From an uncultured Bacteroidales bacterium (GTDB taxonomy: Bacteria; Bacteroidota; Bacteroidia; Bacteroidales; Muribaculaceae): 64,000 bases of DNA. Below the pieces are notes generated by a model, which was given only the letters and a program-made list of their open reading frames with translations, did not search any database and was not told the DNA's origin. Location: assembly GCA_902793405.1 (NCBI GenBank), contig CADBDH010000004.1:55157-119156 (forward strand). The letters run 5' to 3'. Numbering within the stretch: the stretch's first letter is position 1; each line of letters begins with the position of its first letter. Below are positions 1 through 8,766 of the stretch, piece by piece. The position numbers and the translations under genes are program-made.

Positions 1-10
1 GTTCTAGGTT

Positions 11-48
11 TTAGGCGTCAGGTTCTTGTTGGGTAACCTAACGCCTAA
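11..48 (-). terminator. Hairpin downstream of the envelope-protein gene
   Basis: Two 14-nt arms at 11-24 and 35-48 are complementary with one mismatch. The hairpin lies 3' of the minus-strand gene that ends at 75. There is no clear T-run after it, so it may be an mRNA 3'-end stem or a TTAGG/CCTAA-type intergenic repeat rather than a true intrinsic terminator. Confidence 0.35.
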
Positions 49-74
49 AGCCTTATACCTTAATTGATAAATGA

Positions 75-1232
75 TCAACCCTCGTAGTGGATGATGGCCT
101 TGACAACGACGTGCCACTTGCCGTCGATGAATTCAGCCTCACCGGCACGGTCGGTGATGATGCGGGTACCGCTGGGAATCTGGATGGCGTTGCCCGAGCA
201 GGCACGAATCAGATTCTCGGCAGGCATCATCAGGGCAAAGCGGTGCACTTCGGGCTTGTCGATGACCTCGAAGGTACCGTGCTGGCCGTCGAAGGTGGTG
301 AGTACATAGACCGAGTTGCCCGGTTCGAAGGTGTCGCTCACGCGGGTGAAATCGTCATTCTCGTCGGGCTTGCTCATGAACAGGTTCATTACTTCGCCTT
401 CTTCTTCCTCCACGATGGCTTGCGGCTCCTCGTCAATCTGCTCTTCGACGATCTGTGCAGGCTCGTCCTCGATGGGAGCGGCCTCATCGATGGGCTCGTT
501 GTTGCGGATGGCCTTACCGGTCAAGCGAATCGACAGGGCCTTCATCTGCTCGGCGGCATCGGTCGAGAATTCCTGCAGGTTGGCGTTGGTGCGGTCAATT
601 TCGCGGGCAAAGTTGCGACGCATCTCCTTGATCTTGCCACGGTTGCTCAGGGCGGTGAGCAGTGCCCACAGGCCCAGCAAAGCACCGAGGATACTCAGCC
701 ACAGGGGCAGGTTAACGGGGCATGAGGGCAGACTGGTCTTGGCACCGTCGGTAGCAGTGGGAGCACCCTCCTCTTGGGCGGTTTGCTGCTCCTCGTTAGC
801 GTTCTCGCCTTCGGCCTGCTTCTCTTCGGGTTGCGCGGGCACGTCCTTCATCATGTCAGGGTGATCGGTGATAAAGGCATTGAAGTCGGGCTCAACCAGT
901 TTCCAGATCTGAGCGCTTACCAGGTCCTTGAGGTCGGCGATGCTGCCGGCTTTGTCCTCTTCCTTCTTGAACTCGTTGTAGATCTTTTCCCACTTCTGGC
1001 CCTGGTTGCCATAGACGTCGTTCAGGTCATCCAGGGTATAGCCCTGCGGGAAACGGGCTACCATCTCATCAGAGCGCTTGGCAAAGCCCTTGGCATAGGC
1101 CGTATAGTGGGCACAGCGGGCGATGCCCTGTTTCCACAGGGTGTTCGACAGCGTCTGATTCTCGGATACTTGCGCCAGTGCCGAGGTGGCGAGGCAGATG
1201 ATGGCTGCCATGAGTAAAGTAAAGCGTTTCAT
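75..1232 (-). CDS. Single-pass envelope protein, last gene of the tubulin/actin-like operon
   Basis: The 385-aa protein starts with a signal peptide (about residues 1-20). A Cys-containing helical region spans 30-130 and an acidic linker 135-165. One transmembrane helix lies at about 174-195, followed by a basic stretch and a probable coiled coil (200-240). A very acidic Glu/Asp linker (245-285) leads into a C-terminal globular domain of about 100 aa. The signal peptide plus TM helix predicts an N-terminal periplasmic part and a cytoplasmic C-terminal part. It lies 21 bp downstream of the actin-like gene on the same strand, so the two are probably co-transcribed. A role in linking the cytoplasmic NTPases to the envelope is an inference from topology and context. 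I recognise no named family. Confidence 0.7.
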   Translation of the reverse strand: MKRFTLLMAAIICLATSALAQVSENQTLSNTLWKQGIARCAHYTAYAKGFAKRSDEMVARFPQGYTLDDLNDVYGNQGQKWEKIYNEFKKEEDKAGSIADLKDLVSAQIWKLVEPDFNAFITDHPDMMKDVPAQPEEKQAEGENANEEQQTAQEEGAPTATDGAKTSLPSCPVNLPLWLSILGALLGLWALLTALSNRGKIKEMRRNFAREIDRTNANLQEFSTDAAEQMKALSIRLTGKAIRNNEPIDEAAPIEDEPAQIVEEQIDEEPQAIVEEEEGEVMNLFMSKPDENDDFTRVSDTFEPGNSVYVLTTFDGQHGTFEVIDKPEVHRFALMMPAENLIRACSGNAIQIPSGTRIITDRAGEAEFIDGKWHVVVKAIIHYEG

Positions 1233-1253
1233 AACTTTTAAGAGATATTATGA

Positions 1254-4200
1254 TTATTGTTGGTTAAACTTGCTGATTACATCGTTGCGCAGGTTCTTGA
1301 GCAGATTGTGGCGGATGACGCCGATGATGGGATAGAAGAACGGAACGTCCTCGACCACATCGGTGGCATTGTAGCGCCCTTTCAGGAAGGTGTTGATGCC
1401 TGCCGTCAGGTAGTTGGCCAGGTTATCGCTCAGCACGCTCTCGAACAGGCGCAGCACGTTGTTCTCGATGCCAAACTCGTCCTTGATGGTCGCGTCGCAC
1501 AGCTCAACAAAGAAGTTGTTGAATTCCTTGACTTTCTCCACCAGACGTTCACGCACCTCGATCGACTCGACCTGTTCCATGGTCAGGTCATCGTCGCCCA
1601 GCATCGAGCAGCAGTAGCGCATGCGCTTGACGCTCGTGGCATTGTAGCGTGCCACGTCGGCTTGGCCTTCCAGGCGCTTGTTCTCGAGCTTGATGCCGCC
1701 GCGGCAGGTAATCTGCTTGGGACACTGGATCTCCTGCTTGATTTCGAACAACTCGTTGTACTGGCGGCCGTAAACACGCTCGATAATCGTCTGGGTGAGC
1801 ATATTGATGCGGCTGTGCGACCCCAGGATGTTCAGAATCTTGCTGCCCGTACCCGAGAAGTAAATCTGCTTGGGCATCTCATAACTGCGCAGCTTCATGG
1901 CCTGAGCGATGTAGTAGATGATGGCCGAGTAGAAGTACATGAAGATGAGGCGTCGCTGGCTGTCGTTGCGCAGCAGCGCGTTGTAGCTGTACAGGTTGCG
2001 GTCAATCTCGCGCAGGGTGCGCAGTTCCTCGACATTCTCGATCGAGAACAGGAACGCGTTGATGTCCTCGCTGCGCTTCTGCGCCATGATGTCGGCCAGA
2101 ATGCTGCTCAGGTAGGAAATGTTGTTGCCCTTGTCGTTCTCGATGAGCTGCCTGAAGTAGCGGGTATAGTGCTGCAAGAGCGGGTTGTTGTCGGCATCCT
2201 TGTCGGTAAAGCCGTCGCCAAAGATGGCGTTGCCGGCAAAGCGGAACGATGAGATGGCGACAGGTTCGCTGCTCATGCGGTCGCTCGTGGGCTGATAGAT
2301 GACCGTGTCGCACGTGCCACCGCCAATGTCGATCGACACATAGCTGCTGCCGGCCACCTCGGCACCGCTATAGTAGTAGGCGGGTGCAAGGCTCTCGGGA
2401 TAGGAACGCAGGCGGTCGCTGTCGGCGCCGATGTAGGTGTTGAACAGTTCGCTCCATGCGCGCTCGAGCATGTCACGGTCGGCACCGCCCATGCTCACGG
2501 GGTAGAAGTAGACAATCTCGGTGCGGCGCAGGTCGGCGTTCTCGAGCAGGGCCTTGGCCTTGATGAGCAGGGTGAGCTCGCGCAAGAACGATTTGGCCAG
2601 TTCGGTGTCGCCTTTCCACTTGAGGTTGGTCGTGACTTCATAGCCGTGGAAGTAGCGGCGCTCATACAGGAACGGGATGTTCACGTCGCTGAACAGGTTG
2701 CTGCCCATGCCGCTGTTCTCGTTGCGGGCCAGGGTGGAACGCAGCGGGAAACCGTACACGCTGTCAATCTCGCGCGGCACGAACTCGACACGCTGCACCT
2801 GTTCGGCATATTCCAGCGAGTGGGGCTTGTGCAGCGAGGCGACAAGCACCTGTTGCGAGCCGTACTCAAAGGTGAACGGCTGCGAGGGCTGTCCGCGTTC
2901 GGCCCACTCGACATGGGTGTTGGTGGTGCCGAAGTCCACGGCAAAGATAAGTTCCTTGGCGCTGGGGGTGTAGGGCTTCCACTGCGGGATAATCACGCCG
3001 CCCGAGCGTCCCAGGTGGTTCTGTACGCTCACTTCCATATAGTCAAACGAGCCGTCAACGTCATAATAGACGGTGCTGTAGCCCGAGTGCGAGCGGATGG
3101 CGTCGCGCACGTTCAGTCCATCGGTCTTGATGCCGTTCTTATAGAAGCGCAGCGTCGCACCGCCGCTCTCGATCATGGTGAAGAGCTCGACGGTGTAGTC
3201 ATCGTTGGCATCGGTCTTGACAAACGGGAAAATCGACGTGGACAGGGTAGCGCCCACGATGCGGCCTGTGCCGCGTCGCTCGTCAAAGGTCCAGGTGTGG
3301 TCGTTGATGGGGAAATACTTGCGCGACAGTTCAATATAGCGGTTCTCGCCCTTCTTGACGCGGATGCGCAGGGTGACCATCACGCTACCGTCGGCAAATT
3401 CCTCGATATCCACCACGTGGCGCCCGGCGATGGTGCCCTTGATGTACTCGGTGTCAAAGTAGGTGAACAGCAACGGTTTCAAGGGCAGCAGGTAACCGCA
3501 AGTGGGATGCGGTGTGCGGGGCTTGAGGTTGCCGTCAAAGAAGTGGTCGGTGTCGATCACGCAACCGCTGTCCAGACGCACGAGCGTGTCGGTCAGGAAG
3601 TCGTCGGTCGTCACAAACGGATATTGGATTGATGTGTCGGGCAACTTGCGGTCGTTCAAGGGGAGGCCTCCGGCATACACCTGTGTGGCGCTGTCCCATT
3701 CCTTGTCGATGTAGCGGAAGTGCTCAACGCTGCCGTTAAAGCCGTTGACCAGCACCAGGGGCAATTCGTTCTTGCCCTGAGGCATGGTGGGGGTGATGAC
3801 AAAGTCGCTCTCGCTGGCTGCAGTGCGGATATCCAGCACGCGCTTGTGGTAGAAACGGGCTCCCAGTACGCTCACGTCGATACCGCCGCCAAAGGGGTCA
3901 TAGTTGTGCTCCAGTTGCTCCAGCACCGTGCTGGCGCGGCTCTCGTCCAGGGCATCCAGGTTGGGGATGACCGTGGCGATGCGGCGATACAGGTCGGGAC
4001 GGTTGGCGCGCAGGGGCTCCAGGTTCTTCTGCATGTAGGCATACACCTCACCGCAATGCAGACGCAGGGTGGTGTAGGCATTCATCAGCAGGTACATGTA
4101 GAAGACGAAGTCCTCGTCACGCTCCCACAGGTGACGCACCTCGCCAAAGAGGCTCACGCCCTGTTCCACCTTGATGGCGTCGATGGTGCCCAGGGCGGGT

Positions 4201-4700
4201 GCCGCCATGACCACCGATGCGGGCGATGTGCCGCCCAGCACCTGTCGGTCCCACATCAGGATGTACCAGTCCTTGAGCAGGTCGAAGTTATACACCTTGT
4301 CGCTGCGCAGGAACAGGTCGAGCGTCTCACCGTAGAGCCGGTGTTGCGGATTGGCCTTGAGTTGTTCCAGGCACTCCTCGCGGTTCCAGCGGATGATGCG
4401 CAGGTAGTCCTTGTGGTTCTCGTAGTCAAAGAACAGCTGTGCCACGTCCAGCGCGTTGGACACCAGACGCTCGTTCATGCGGGCGCCGCGCAGCCGCTCG
4501 TTGGCCAGCTGCTTGAAGGCGTTCTTCACCAGGTCGAGCTGGGCCAGCGGGCTGGGGATGGCGGTGCGCGGATTCTCGCTCAGTCCGCCGTCGGGGTCCT
4601 TGATGCGCGCGATGTCGTCGTCGCTGTACGGGGCATGCCCGATCCAGTCCTCTTCGCCGCTCTTGCTCGTATTGTTGCTATAGGATAATATCTCGCTCAT
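1254..4700 (-). CDS. Large protein with C-terminal actin/Hsp70-like ATPase domain
   Basis: The protein is 1148 aa long. Residues 1 to about 580 form an unrecognised region: helical at first, then beta-rich from about 290. From about 585 there is an ASKHA (actin/Hsp70/FtsA) ATPase domain. The phosphate-1 motif is DFGTTNTHVE (589-598), the phosphate-2 motif DIGGGTCDT (791-799), and an adenosine-type motif FSGTGSK sits near 948-954. The last 150 residues are helical. The layout recalls the SrfB-type family of large Hsp70-like proteins, but that link is a guess. It lies between the tubulin-like gene and a single-pass membrane protein. A nucleotide-driven switch or polymer acting at the inner membrane is inferred. 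No signal peptide is seen, so it is probably cytoplasmic. Confidence 0.8.
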   Translation of the reverse strand: MSEILSYSNNTSKSGEEDWIGHAPYSDDDIARIKDPDGGLSENPRTAIPSPLAQLDLVKNAFKQLANERLRGARMNERLVSNALDVAQLFFDYENHKDYLRIIRWNREECLEQLKANPQHRLYGETLDLFLRSDKVYNFDLLKDWYILMWDRQVLGGTSPASVVMAAPALGTIDAIKVEQGVSLFGEVRHLWERDEDFVFYMYLLMNAYTTLRLHCGEVYAYMQKNLEPLRANRPDLYRRIATVIPNLDALDESRASTVLEQLEHNYDPFGGGIDVSVLGARFYHKRVLDIRTAASESDFVITPTMPQGKNELPLVLVNGFNGSVEHFRYIDKEWDSATQVYAGGLPLNDRKLPDTSIQYPFVTTDDFLTDTLVRLDSGCVIDTDHFFDGNLKPRTPHPTCGYLLPLKPLLFTYFDTEYIKGTIAGRHVVDIEEFADGSVMVTLRIRVKKGENRYIELSRKYFPINDHTWTFDERRGTGRIVGATLSTSIFPFVKTDANDDYTVELFTMIESGGATLRFYKNGIKTDGLNVRDAIRSHSGYSTVYYDVDGSFDYMEVSVQNHLGRSGGVIIPQWKPYTPSAKELIFAVDFGTTNTHVEWAERGQPSQPFTFEYGSQQVLVASLHKPHSLEYAEQVQRVEFVPREIDSVYGFPLRSTLARNENSGMGSNLFSDVNIPFLYERRYFHGYEVTTNLKWKGDTELAKSFLRELTLLIKAKALLENADLRRTEIVYFYPVSMGGADRDMLERAWSELFNTYIGADSDRLRSYPESLAPAYYYSGAEVAGSSYVSIDIGGGTCDTVIYQPTSDRMSSEPVAISSFRFAGNAIFGDGFTDKDADNNPLLQHYTRYFRQLIENDKGNNISYLSSILADIMAQKRSEDINAFLFSIENVEELRTLREIDRNLYSYNALLRNDSQRRLIFMYFYSAIIYYIAQAMKLRSYEMPKQIYFSGTGSKILNILGSHSRINMLTQTIIERVYGRQYNELFEIKQEIQCPKQITCRGGIKLENKRLEGQADVARYNATSVKRMRYCCSMLGDDDLTMEQVESIEVRERLVEKVKEFNNFFVELCDATIKDEFGIENNVLRLFESVLSDNLANYLTAGINTFLKGRYNATDVVEDVPFFYPIIGVIRHNLLKNLRNDVISKFNQQ

Positions 4701-4709
4701 TTCACGTTT

Positions 4710-5174
4710 CTAGTTTACCTTAGTCTCAACGGTCTCACGCGAAGGCGCAAAGGCGCTAAGTTTATTATTATTTGTCGGTTCAACATAGTTATGGACGACA
4801 CGTTTAATGCCATTTTTAAGTATGTGTTCATTAAAATTGACAAGAAAACCAAGTCGTTTGTCCGCCAGTTTTAAGTAAGTTAATAACTGTTTATAGTGGA
4901 CGGGATGCAATTGTTCAACAGATTTCAGTTCAAGGACAATACTCTCCTCTACAAGGATATCGATAACAAAATCCATCCCTAAGTCTTTACCTTTATATGT
5001 TGCACGAACGGGGACTTGCCGTCGAGCATGAATGCCTCGTGAGGCCAATTCGATCATCAGCGCCTCTTCATAGACAGACTCTAATAGGCCCGGACCTAAA
5101 TGTTGATAGACTTCAAAAATGCTATCTAAAATAGGTTTAGTCCCATCGTTTCCCCATATTTTTTGTTCTGTCAT
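4710..5174 (-). CDS. GxxExxY family protein (PD-(D/E)xK-like), inverted-repeat cassette 1
   Basis: The 154-aa protein carries the family signature in GLLESVY and nuclease-fold residues DFVID ... LELK (the D and E-x-K of a PD-(D/E)xK core). GxxExxY proteins are abundant in Bacteroidetes and have no settled function. The gene interrupts an operon of unrelated, longer genes. It is bounded by 25-bp inverted repeats (4736-4760 and 5195-5219). The 3' repeat arm lies inside the reading frame, so the last 17 or so residues, which are poor in family conservation, are encoded by the repeat and what follows it. ATG at 5172-5174 is the natural start. It differs from its neighbours in A+T-rich codon use, which fits recent insertion. 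Confidence 0.85.
   Translation of the reverse strand: MTEQKIWGNDGTKPILDSIFEVYQHLGPGLLESVYEEALMIELASRGIHARRQVPVRATYKGKDLGMDFVIDILVEESIVLELKSVEQLHPVHYKQLLTYLKLADKRLGFLVNFNEHILKNGIKRVVHNYVEPTNNNKLSAFAPSRETVETKVN
4736..4760 (+). repeat. Left arm of inverted repeat flanking GxxExxY cassette 1
   Basis: This 25-nt arm pairs with 5195-5219 at 23 of 25 positions; the inner 15 nt (CGCAAAGGCGCTAAG) match perfectly. It overlaps the 3' end of the enclosed gene. Confidence 0.85.
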
Positions 5175-5194
5175 GATTGTTATTATTTATTAAT

Positions 5195-5219
5195 CTTAGC
5201 GCCTTTGCGTCTTAGCGTG
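5195..5219 (-). repeat. Right arm of inverted repeat flanking GxxExxY cassette 1
   Basis: The arm begins CTTAGCGCCTTTGCG on the plus strand, the exact reverse complement of 4746-4760. It lies 20 bp upstream of the start codon of the enclosed minus-strand gene. Confidence 0.85.
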
Positions 5220-5238
5220 GGGTTCTCCGAAGAGTCGT

Positions 5239-6762
5239 TTAATTAATATTCTCGTAGCGCTCGGTGAATATCTTGTGGGCTGCCTTGTTGAACAGGTCCA
5301 GCAGCTTGAATTCCACGGTGCGGTCGCTGTAGCTGGGGTTGTCCTTGCTCAGTTTGTTCATCTCGGCCTTGAACACGTTGTTGTCCACGTTTTTGTGGCC
5401 GAACAGGGCCTTGCGCACACTCACGCCCTCGATAGCATGTGACATGTCGATTTCGCCGGGCTTGAAGAAGGCCACGCTGCGCATGTTGTCGTTCATCTCG
5501 GTGAGCCACTGGGCATAGGCCAGCAGGAACTGGTCCACCAGCGTGCGGTAGAACTGCGAGGCCAGGAAGTCGCTCTTGATCTTGGGCACGTCCTCGGTGA
5601 ATCCCTGCCCGATGATGTCCTTGAAACCTGTGGTCAGGAACAGGAACAGCAGGTGGAACTTGCTCATGGGCTCGTAGATGAGCTGACGCGTGCGGCGGCC
5701 CAGCGACAGGAAGTTGAGGCTCAGGTCGTCCTTGGCCAGGGCATACTCATAGGCCGTGGTGGGCAAGGGATAGCCGTCGGGGTCGGTCAGTTTGTTCTCG
5801 GGAACGCCGGCAAAGTCGAGCGGTGCCAGTGCGCCAATCAGTTCGATGAAATGGGCATTGTTGCGCTGTCCGTGCTCGCCCGGGTCATACAGGTAGGGCT
5901 TGCTCCTCACCTGGTCGCCCAGGTAATAAATGCTGTTCACGTTGCTGTCGTTGGCGCCGGTGAGCGTGTTCTTGTAGTAGTAGAGTGCGCTCTGGGTCTT
6001 GACGATGAAGTCGCTGGTGGCGATGCGCTGGTCCTGCTTGTTACCCTCCAGGGTGAAGTAGGGGAGCACGGTAAGGCCACCGATGGGCGCACGGCTCAAG
6101 GCGTCGCGGTTCTCGATACCCTCCAGATTGGCTGCCTGGCGGATGTTCTTGACCATGATGGGGAAGCCCGAGGCTCCCGTGCCGCCAAAGATGGAGCTGA
6201 TGAAGAAAATTCGGTCGCCCTGGCGGAAGATGTTGCTGAAGGCCTTGAACTCGTTGCTGTCCTTGATCTCGTTCAGCGCCACGCTGCCGATGTTGGGACT
6301 GCCCACAAAGCCGATGTTCATCTTGTTCTCCAACTGGTAGTTGGCAAACAGCAGCGACGTCAGTGCCTGGTTGGCCTCGTTCATTGTGTCATAGCCGATG
6401 AACTCGCGGAACTTGCTGTTCTCGACAGCGCCCAGGTTGAAGATGAACGTGTCGTTCAGCGTCACGCTGGTATTGCTCATGATTTCGCGCAGGGTGACGA
6501 TGCGGTTGGCAAAGAAGCCGTCGGCATTGGGCTCGTTGCCGTAGAGCTTGCGGCGGATGTCGCGGTAGTCGTTGAGCATCGCCTCGGTGCGCTTCAGGTC
6601 CTCGTTGGCCTTGTGCGGGTCGATGATGACGGGCACAATCTCCAGGTCCTTCACGGGTTTGCCGTTCTCGTCAAGGGGACGCACGCCGGCTGCCGACAGC
6701 ATCAGCAGCGACTTCAATACCCTCGACCCGGTACCTCCGATAGCAAAAAGGAATAGTCTCAT
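5239..6762 (-). CDS. Tubulin/FtsZ-superfamily GTPase-like protein
   Basis: The 507-aa protein opens with a Rossmann-type strand and glycine loop, GGTGSRV (residues 9-15). The strand-then-acidic segment VIIDPHKANEDL follows at about 45-56. The diagnostic tubulin T4-type loop GGTGASG is at 193-199, after a hydrophobic strand. This order (N-terminal G-rich loop, then a GGTG-x-G loop near residue 190) matches the Tubulin_2 (tubulin-like) group rather than canonical FtsZ, whose T4 loop is near residue 105 and reads GGGTGTG. The C-terminal half has long helices. It has no signal peptide or TM helix, so it is cytoplasmic. Published work on divergent FtsZ-like families notes co-occurrence with VWA proteins in proposed membrane-remodelling systems, and a VWA-like gene lies two genes upstream here. 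GTP binding and polymerisation are inferred. Confidence 0.8.
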   Translation of the reverse strand: MRLFLFAIGGTGSRVLKSLLMLSAAGVRPLDENGKPVKDLEIVPVIIDPHKANEDLKRTEAMLNDYRDIRRKLYGNEPNADGFFANRIVTLREIMSNTSVTLNDTFIFNLGAVENSKFREFIGYDTMNEANQALTSLLFANYQLENKMNIGFVGSPNIGSVALNEIKDSNEFKAFSNIFRQGDRIFFISSIFGGTGASGFPIMVKNIRQAANLEGIENRDALSRAPIGGLTVLPYFTLEGNKQDQRIATSDFIVKTQSALYYYKNTLTGANDSNVNSIYYLGDQVRSKPYLYDPGEHGQRNNAHFIELIGALAPLDFAGVPENKLTDPDGYPLPTTAYEYALAKDDLSLNFLSLGRRTRQLIYEPMSKFHLLFLFLTTGFKDIIGQGFTEDVPKIKSDFLASQFYRTLVDQFLLAYAQWLTEMNDNMRSVAFFKPGEIDMSHAIEGVSVRKALFGHKNVDNNVFKAEMNKLSKDNPSYSDRTVEFKLLDLFNKAAHKIFTERYENIN

Positions 6763-6768
6763 CTATTG

Positions 6769-6801
6769 AGTTTTTAGTTTTTAGTTGTCAGTTTTTAGTA
6801 T
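6769..6801 (-). repeat. CTAAAAA/CTGACAA heptamer leader repeat
   Basis: Read on the minus strand, four to five 7-nt units (CTAAAAACTGACAACTAAAA) precede the start codon of the tubulin-like gene. The sense strand is almost free of G. This is the same repeat family as at 7284-7312, 21604-21638, 25558-25603 and 53004-53037. Confidence 0.7.
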
Positions 6802-6821
6802 GGTTAATAATGCCTGTTGCG

Positions 6822-7277
6822 TTACTGTGGCAGCGGCGTGTGGCGGCAGTTGCTGCTCCACCAGCGCATCGAGTAGGATGCCACGATATAGAGCAAGGCG
6901 GCAAACAGCACCGTCTGCATCTCGAACTGGATGGACTCGCCCACGTACAGCAGGCCGTTGTTGGCAAACACCGTGTCATTGTAGATGTAGCACACCACGG
7001 GAGCCAGCACAATCACCACGCCCATGATGGCCAGCCAGTGATACCAGCGGTCGAATTTCACCGAGTTGATGGCGTAGTAGTAAATGGCGGCGCCACCCCA
7101 AGCCATGAGGATGGTGATGGCGGCGATCACGGGATACATGTTCAGGTTGTACATCTTGTCGTTGTATCCCTGGTTGAAGAACATCTGTTCCCAGATGTTG
7201 AAGCCGTCACTGCAGCTCAGGATGAAGAACAGTACAGTGATTACGATTCCGGCAATCAGATACCCTAAATGTTTCAT
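6822..7277 (-). CDS. Four-TM membrane protein of the tubulin/actin-like operon
   Basis: The 151-aa protein has four hydrophobic helices, at about 6-23, 48-69, 82-100 and 119-138. A short polar loop after TM1 carries the first extracytoplasmic segment, and the C-terminal tail is polar and basic. I recognise no enzyme motif. It is the second gene of the operon, 46 bp after the VWA lipoprotein and 59 bp before the tubulin-like gene, with heptamer repeats in both gaps. A membrane anchor or channel subunit for the system is inferred from context only. Confidence 0.7.
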   Translation of the reverse strand: MKHLGYLIAGIVITVLFFILSCSDGFNIWEQMFFNQGYNDKMYNLNMYPVIAAITILMAWGGAAIYYYAINSVKFDRWYHWLAIMGVVIVLAPVVCYIYNDTVFANNGLLYVGESIQFEMQTVLFAALLYIVASYSMRWWSSNCRHTPLPQ

Positions 7278-7283
7278 TATTTC

Positions 7284-7312
7284 AGTCTTTAGTTGTCAGT
7301 TTACAGTTGTTA
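7284..7312 (-). repeat. CTAACAA-type heptamer leader repeat
   Basis: On the minus strand about four 7-nt units of the form CTAACAACTGTAAACTGACA precede the start codon of the 4-TM gene, in the same orientation relative to the downstream gene as at the other sites. Confidence 0.65.
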
Positions 7313-7323
7313 GACGTTGTGAG

Positions 7324-8766
7324 TTACCGTTGAAGTTGCACGGTGACATCAAAATAGCTGCTGCCACCCTTCATCGCGTCAAACATGCCGCGCATCAGGT
7401 ATTCCAGGCCCAGCGTTGTCGAGGCAAATGAGCCGCCGGTGCTGGTGTCGCTCTCGGTTGACGACTGGCGCACCCAAGCGGGCAGTTCGTTGCGCAACGC
7501 GATGTGCACCTCGTCGCGGGGGCTCTTCAGGTCGCCCACGAGCGTCAACACGTGGGTCATGCCCTCGAGGTATTCCTTGTTGTTGGCCGTCAACATACCG
7601 GGGACGATGGGTTGCACCGTCAGCTTGTAGCCGTCGATGCTGCTCACCTCGTAGTTGTCGGGATTGGTCAACATGGCGTCGTTCTGCATCAGTCCGCTCA
7701 GGTCGGCGGCCAGCGAGAAACACAGTTTGCCCGTCTGGCGGTCACCGTCGCACTTGGCCAGCACGATGCCGTCGCCATGCTTCACGCGGAAACGTCCGGC
7801 ATTGTCCTTCCACTCGGGCAGGACGCGGCAGGGCAGCTCGGCAGTGGCTTGGTTAAAGCGGTAGCTGTTGCGCAAGCCTGCAGCGTCGAGCACGCCGCTG
7901 TAGCGCTTGTCTTGGGCCAGCTGGTCCATCACGTCGCTATCGGCGATGATGACCAGATAGAACGGGCGCTTGCCGCTGTATTCAAAGGGGACACCGTTGT
8001 AAGGATAGTACTTGCCGCTGTAGTCGCCCATGAACTGCTGCACCACCACGCTCTTGCCCTTGTAACGGGCGAATGCGTGGGTCGCAAGGCTGTTCTCCTC
8101 GTTGAAAATCTTGTCCAGGCTCACGCCGTGGGTGTCCTTGGGCGAGTAGATGAGGTCGCTCACCAGCACACTCACGTTGCCGGGACGCTGGGCTTCCAGA
8201 ATTTTGTTGAAAATCAGCTGGAAGTCGGTATAGCTGGCATCGCCCACACCTGCCGTGCTCTGGTAGATGTCGCGGTCCTTCAGGAACTCGTCCACCGTGT
8301 GCTGGTAGGGATAGATGCCGTCGTTCACGATGTTGATATCGACCTTGCTGCCGGCGGGGAAGTGGTTGATCAGGTCGTTCACGGCCTTCTTCAGCTGGCC
8401 GCCGCCACCGCGCTGGTCATAGGGGACCATCGAGCCGCTGCGCTCAAAGTAGATGGTCAGCGACAGGTTGTCCACGCCGCCATAGGGGCGTGTGTCCCAG
8501 TGCATCGGGGGACGCAGCTGTGACCCGATTTCCTCGATGAATTCGGCCAGTTTCTTGTGGTCCACACGGCCTTCGGGGGTCAGCATGTCTCCGTATTTGC
8601 CGGGATTCTCGGTAATGAGTGTGCACAACGAGTCATAGGCGGCACGTGTCGTGTCGCCGCTCACCAATACACCACGCACGGCCTTGTCCAGTCTGCCGTG
8701 CCCTCCACAACTCATCAGAGCCACCATCAACAGGCAGCCCATCAGCAGCATAGGTAATCGTTTCAT
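7324..8766 (-). CDS. VWA-like lipoprotein, first gene of the operon
   Basis: A lipoprotein signal peptide ends in LMSC, with the lipidated Cys three residues after a Met-Leu-rich core. I prefer the ATG at 8764-8766 (MKRLPMLL); an in-frame ATG three codons upstream (8775) is possible. A von Willebrand A-like fold follows: strand SLTIYFERSGSM, where the MIDAS D-x-S-x-S reads E-x-S-x-S, then a Thr in DASYTDF and an Asp in SVLVSDLIYS. A C-terminal beta domain of about 200 aa follows. It is exposed on the periplasmic face or cell surface. Its VWA fold suggests protein-protein adhesion within the complex. It heads the operon behind the box at 8834-8841. Confidence 0.75.
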   Translation of the reverse strand: MKRLPMLLMGCLLMVALMSCGGHGRLDKAVRGVLVSGDTTRAAYDSLCTLITENPGKYGDMLTPEGRVDHKKLAEFIEEIGSQLRPPMHWDTRPYGGVDNLSLTIYFERSGSMVPYDQRGGGGQLKKAVNDLINHFPAGSKVDINIVNDGIYPYQHTVDEFLKDRDIYQSTAGVGDASYTDFQLIFNKILEAQRPGNVSVLVSDLIYSPKDTHGVSLDKIFNEENSLATHAFARYKGKSVVVQQFMGDYSGKYYPYNGVPFEYSGKRPFYLVIIADSDVMDQLAQDKRYSGVLDAAGLRNSYRFNQATAELPCRVLPEWKDNAGRFRVKHGDGIVLAKCDGDRQTGKLCFSLAADLSGLMQNDAMLTNPDNYEVSSIDGYKLTVQPIVPGMLTANNKEYLEGMTHVLTLVGDLKSPRDEVHIALRNELPAWVRQSSTESDTSTGGSFASTTLGLEYLMRGMFDAMKGGSSYFDVTVQLQR

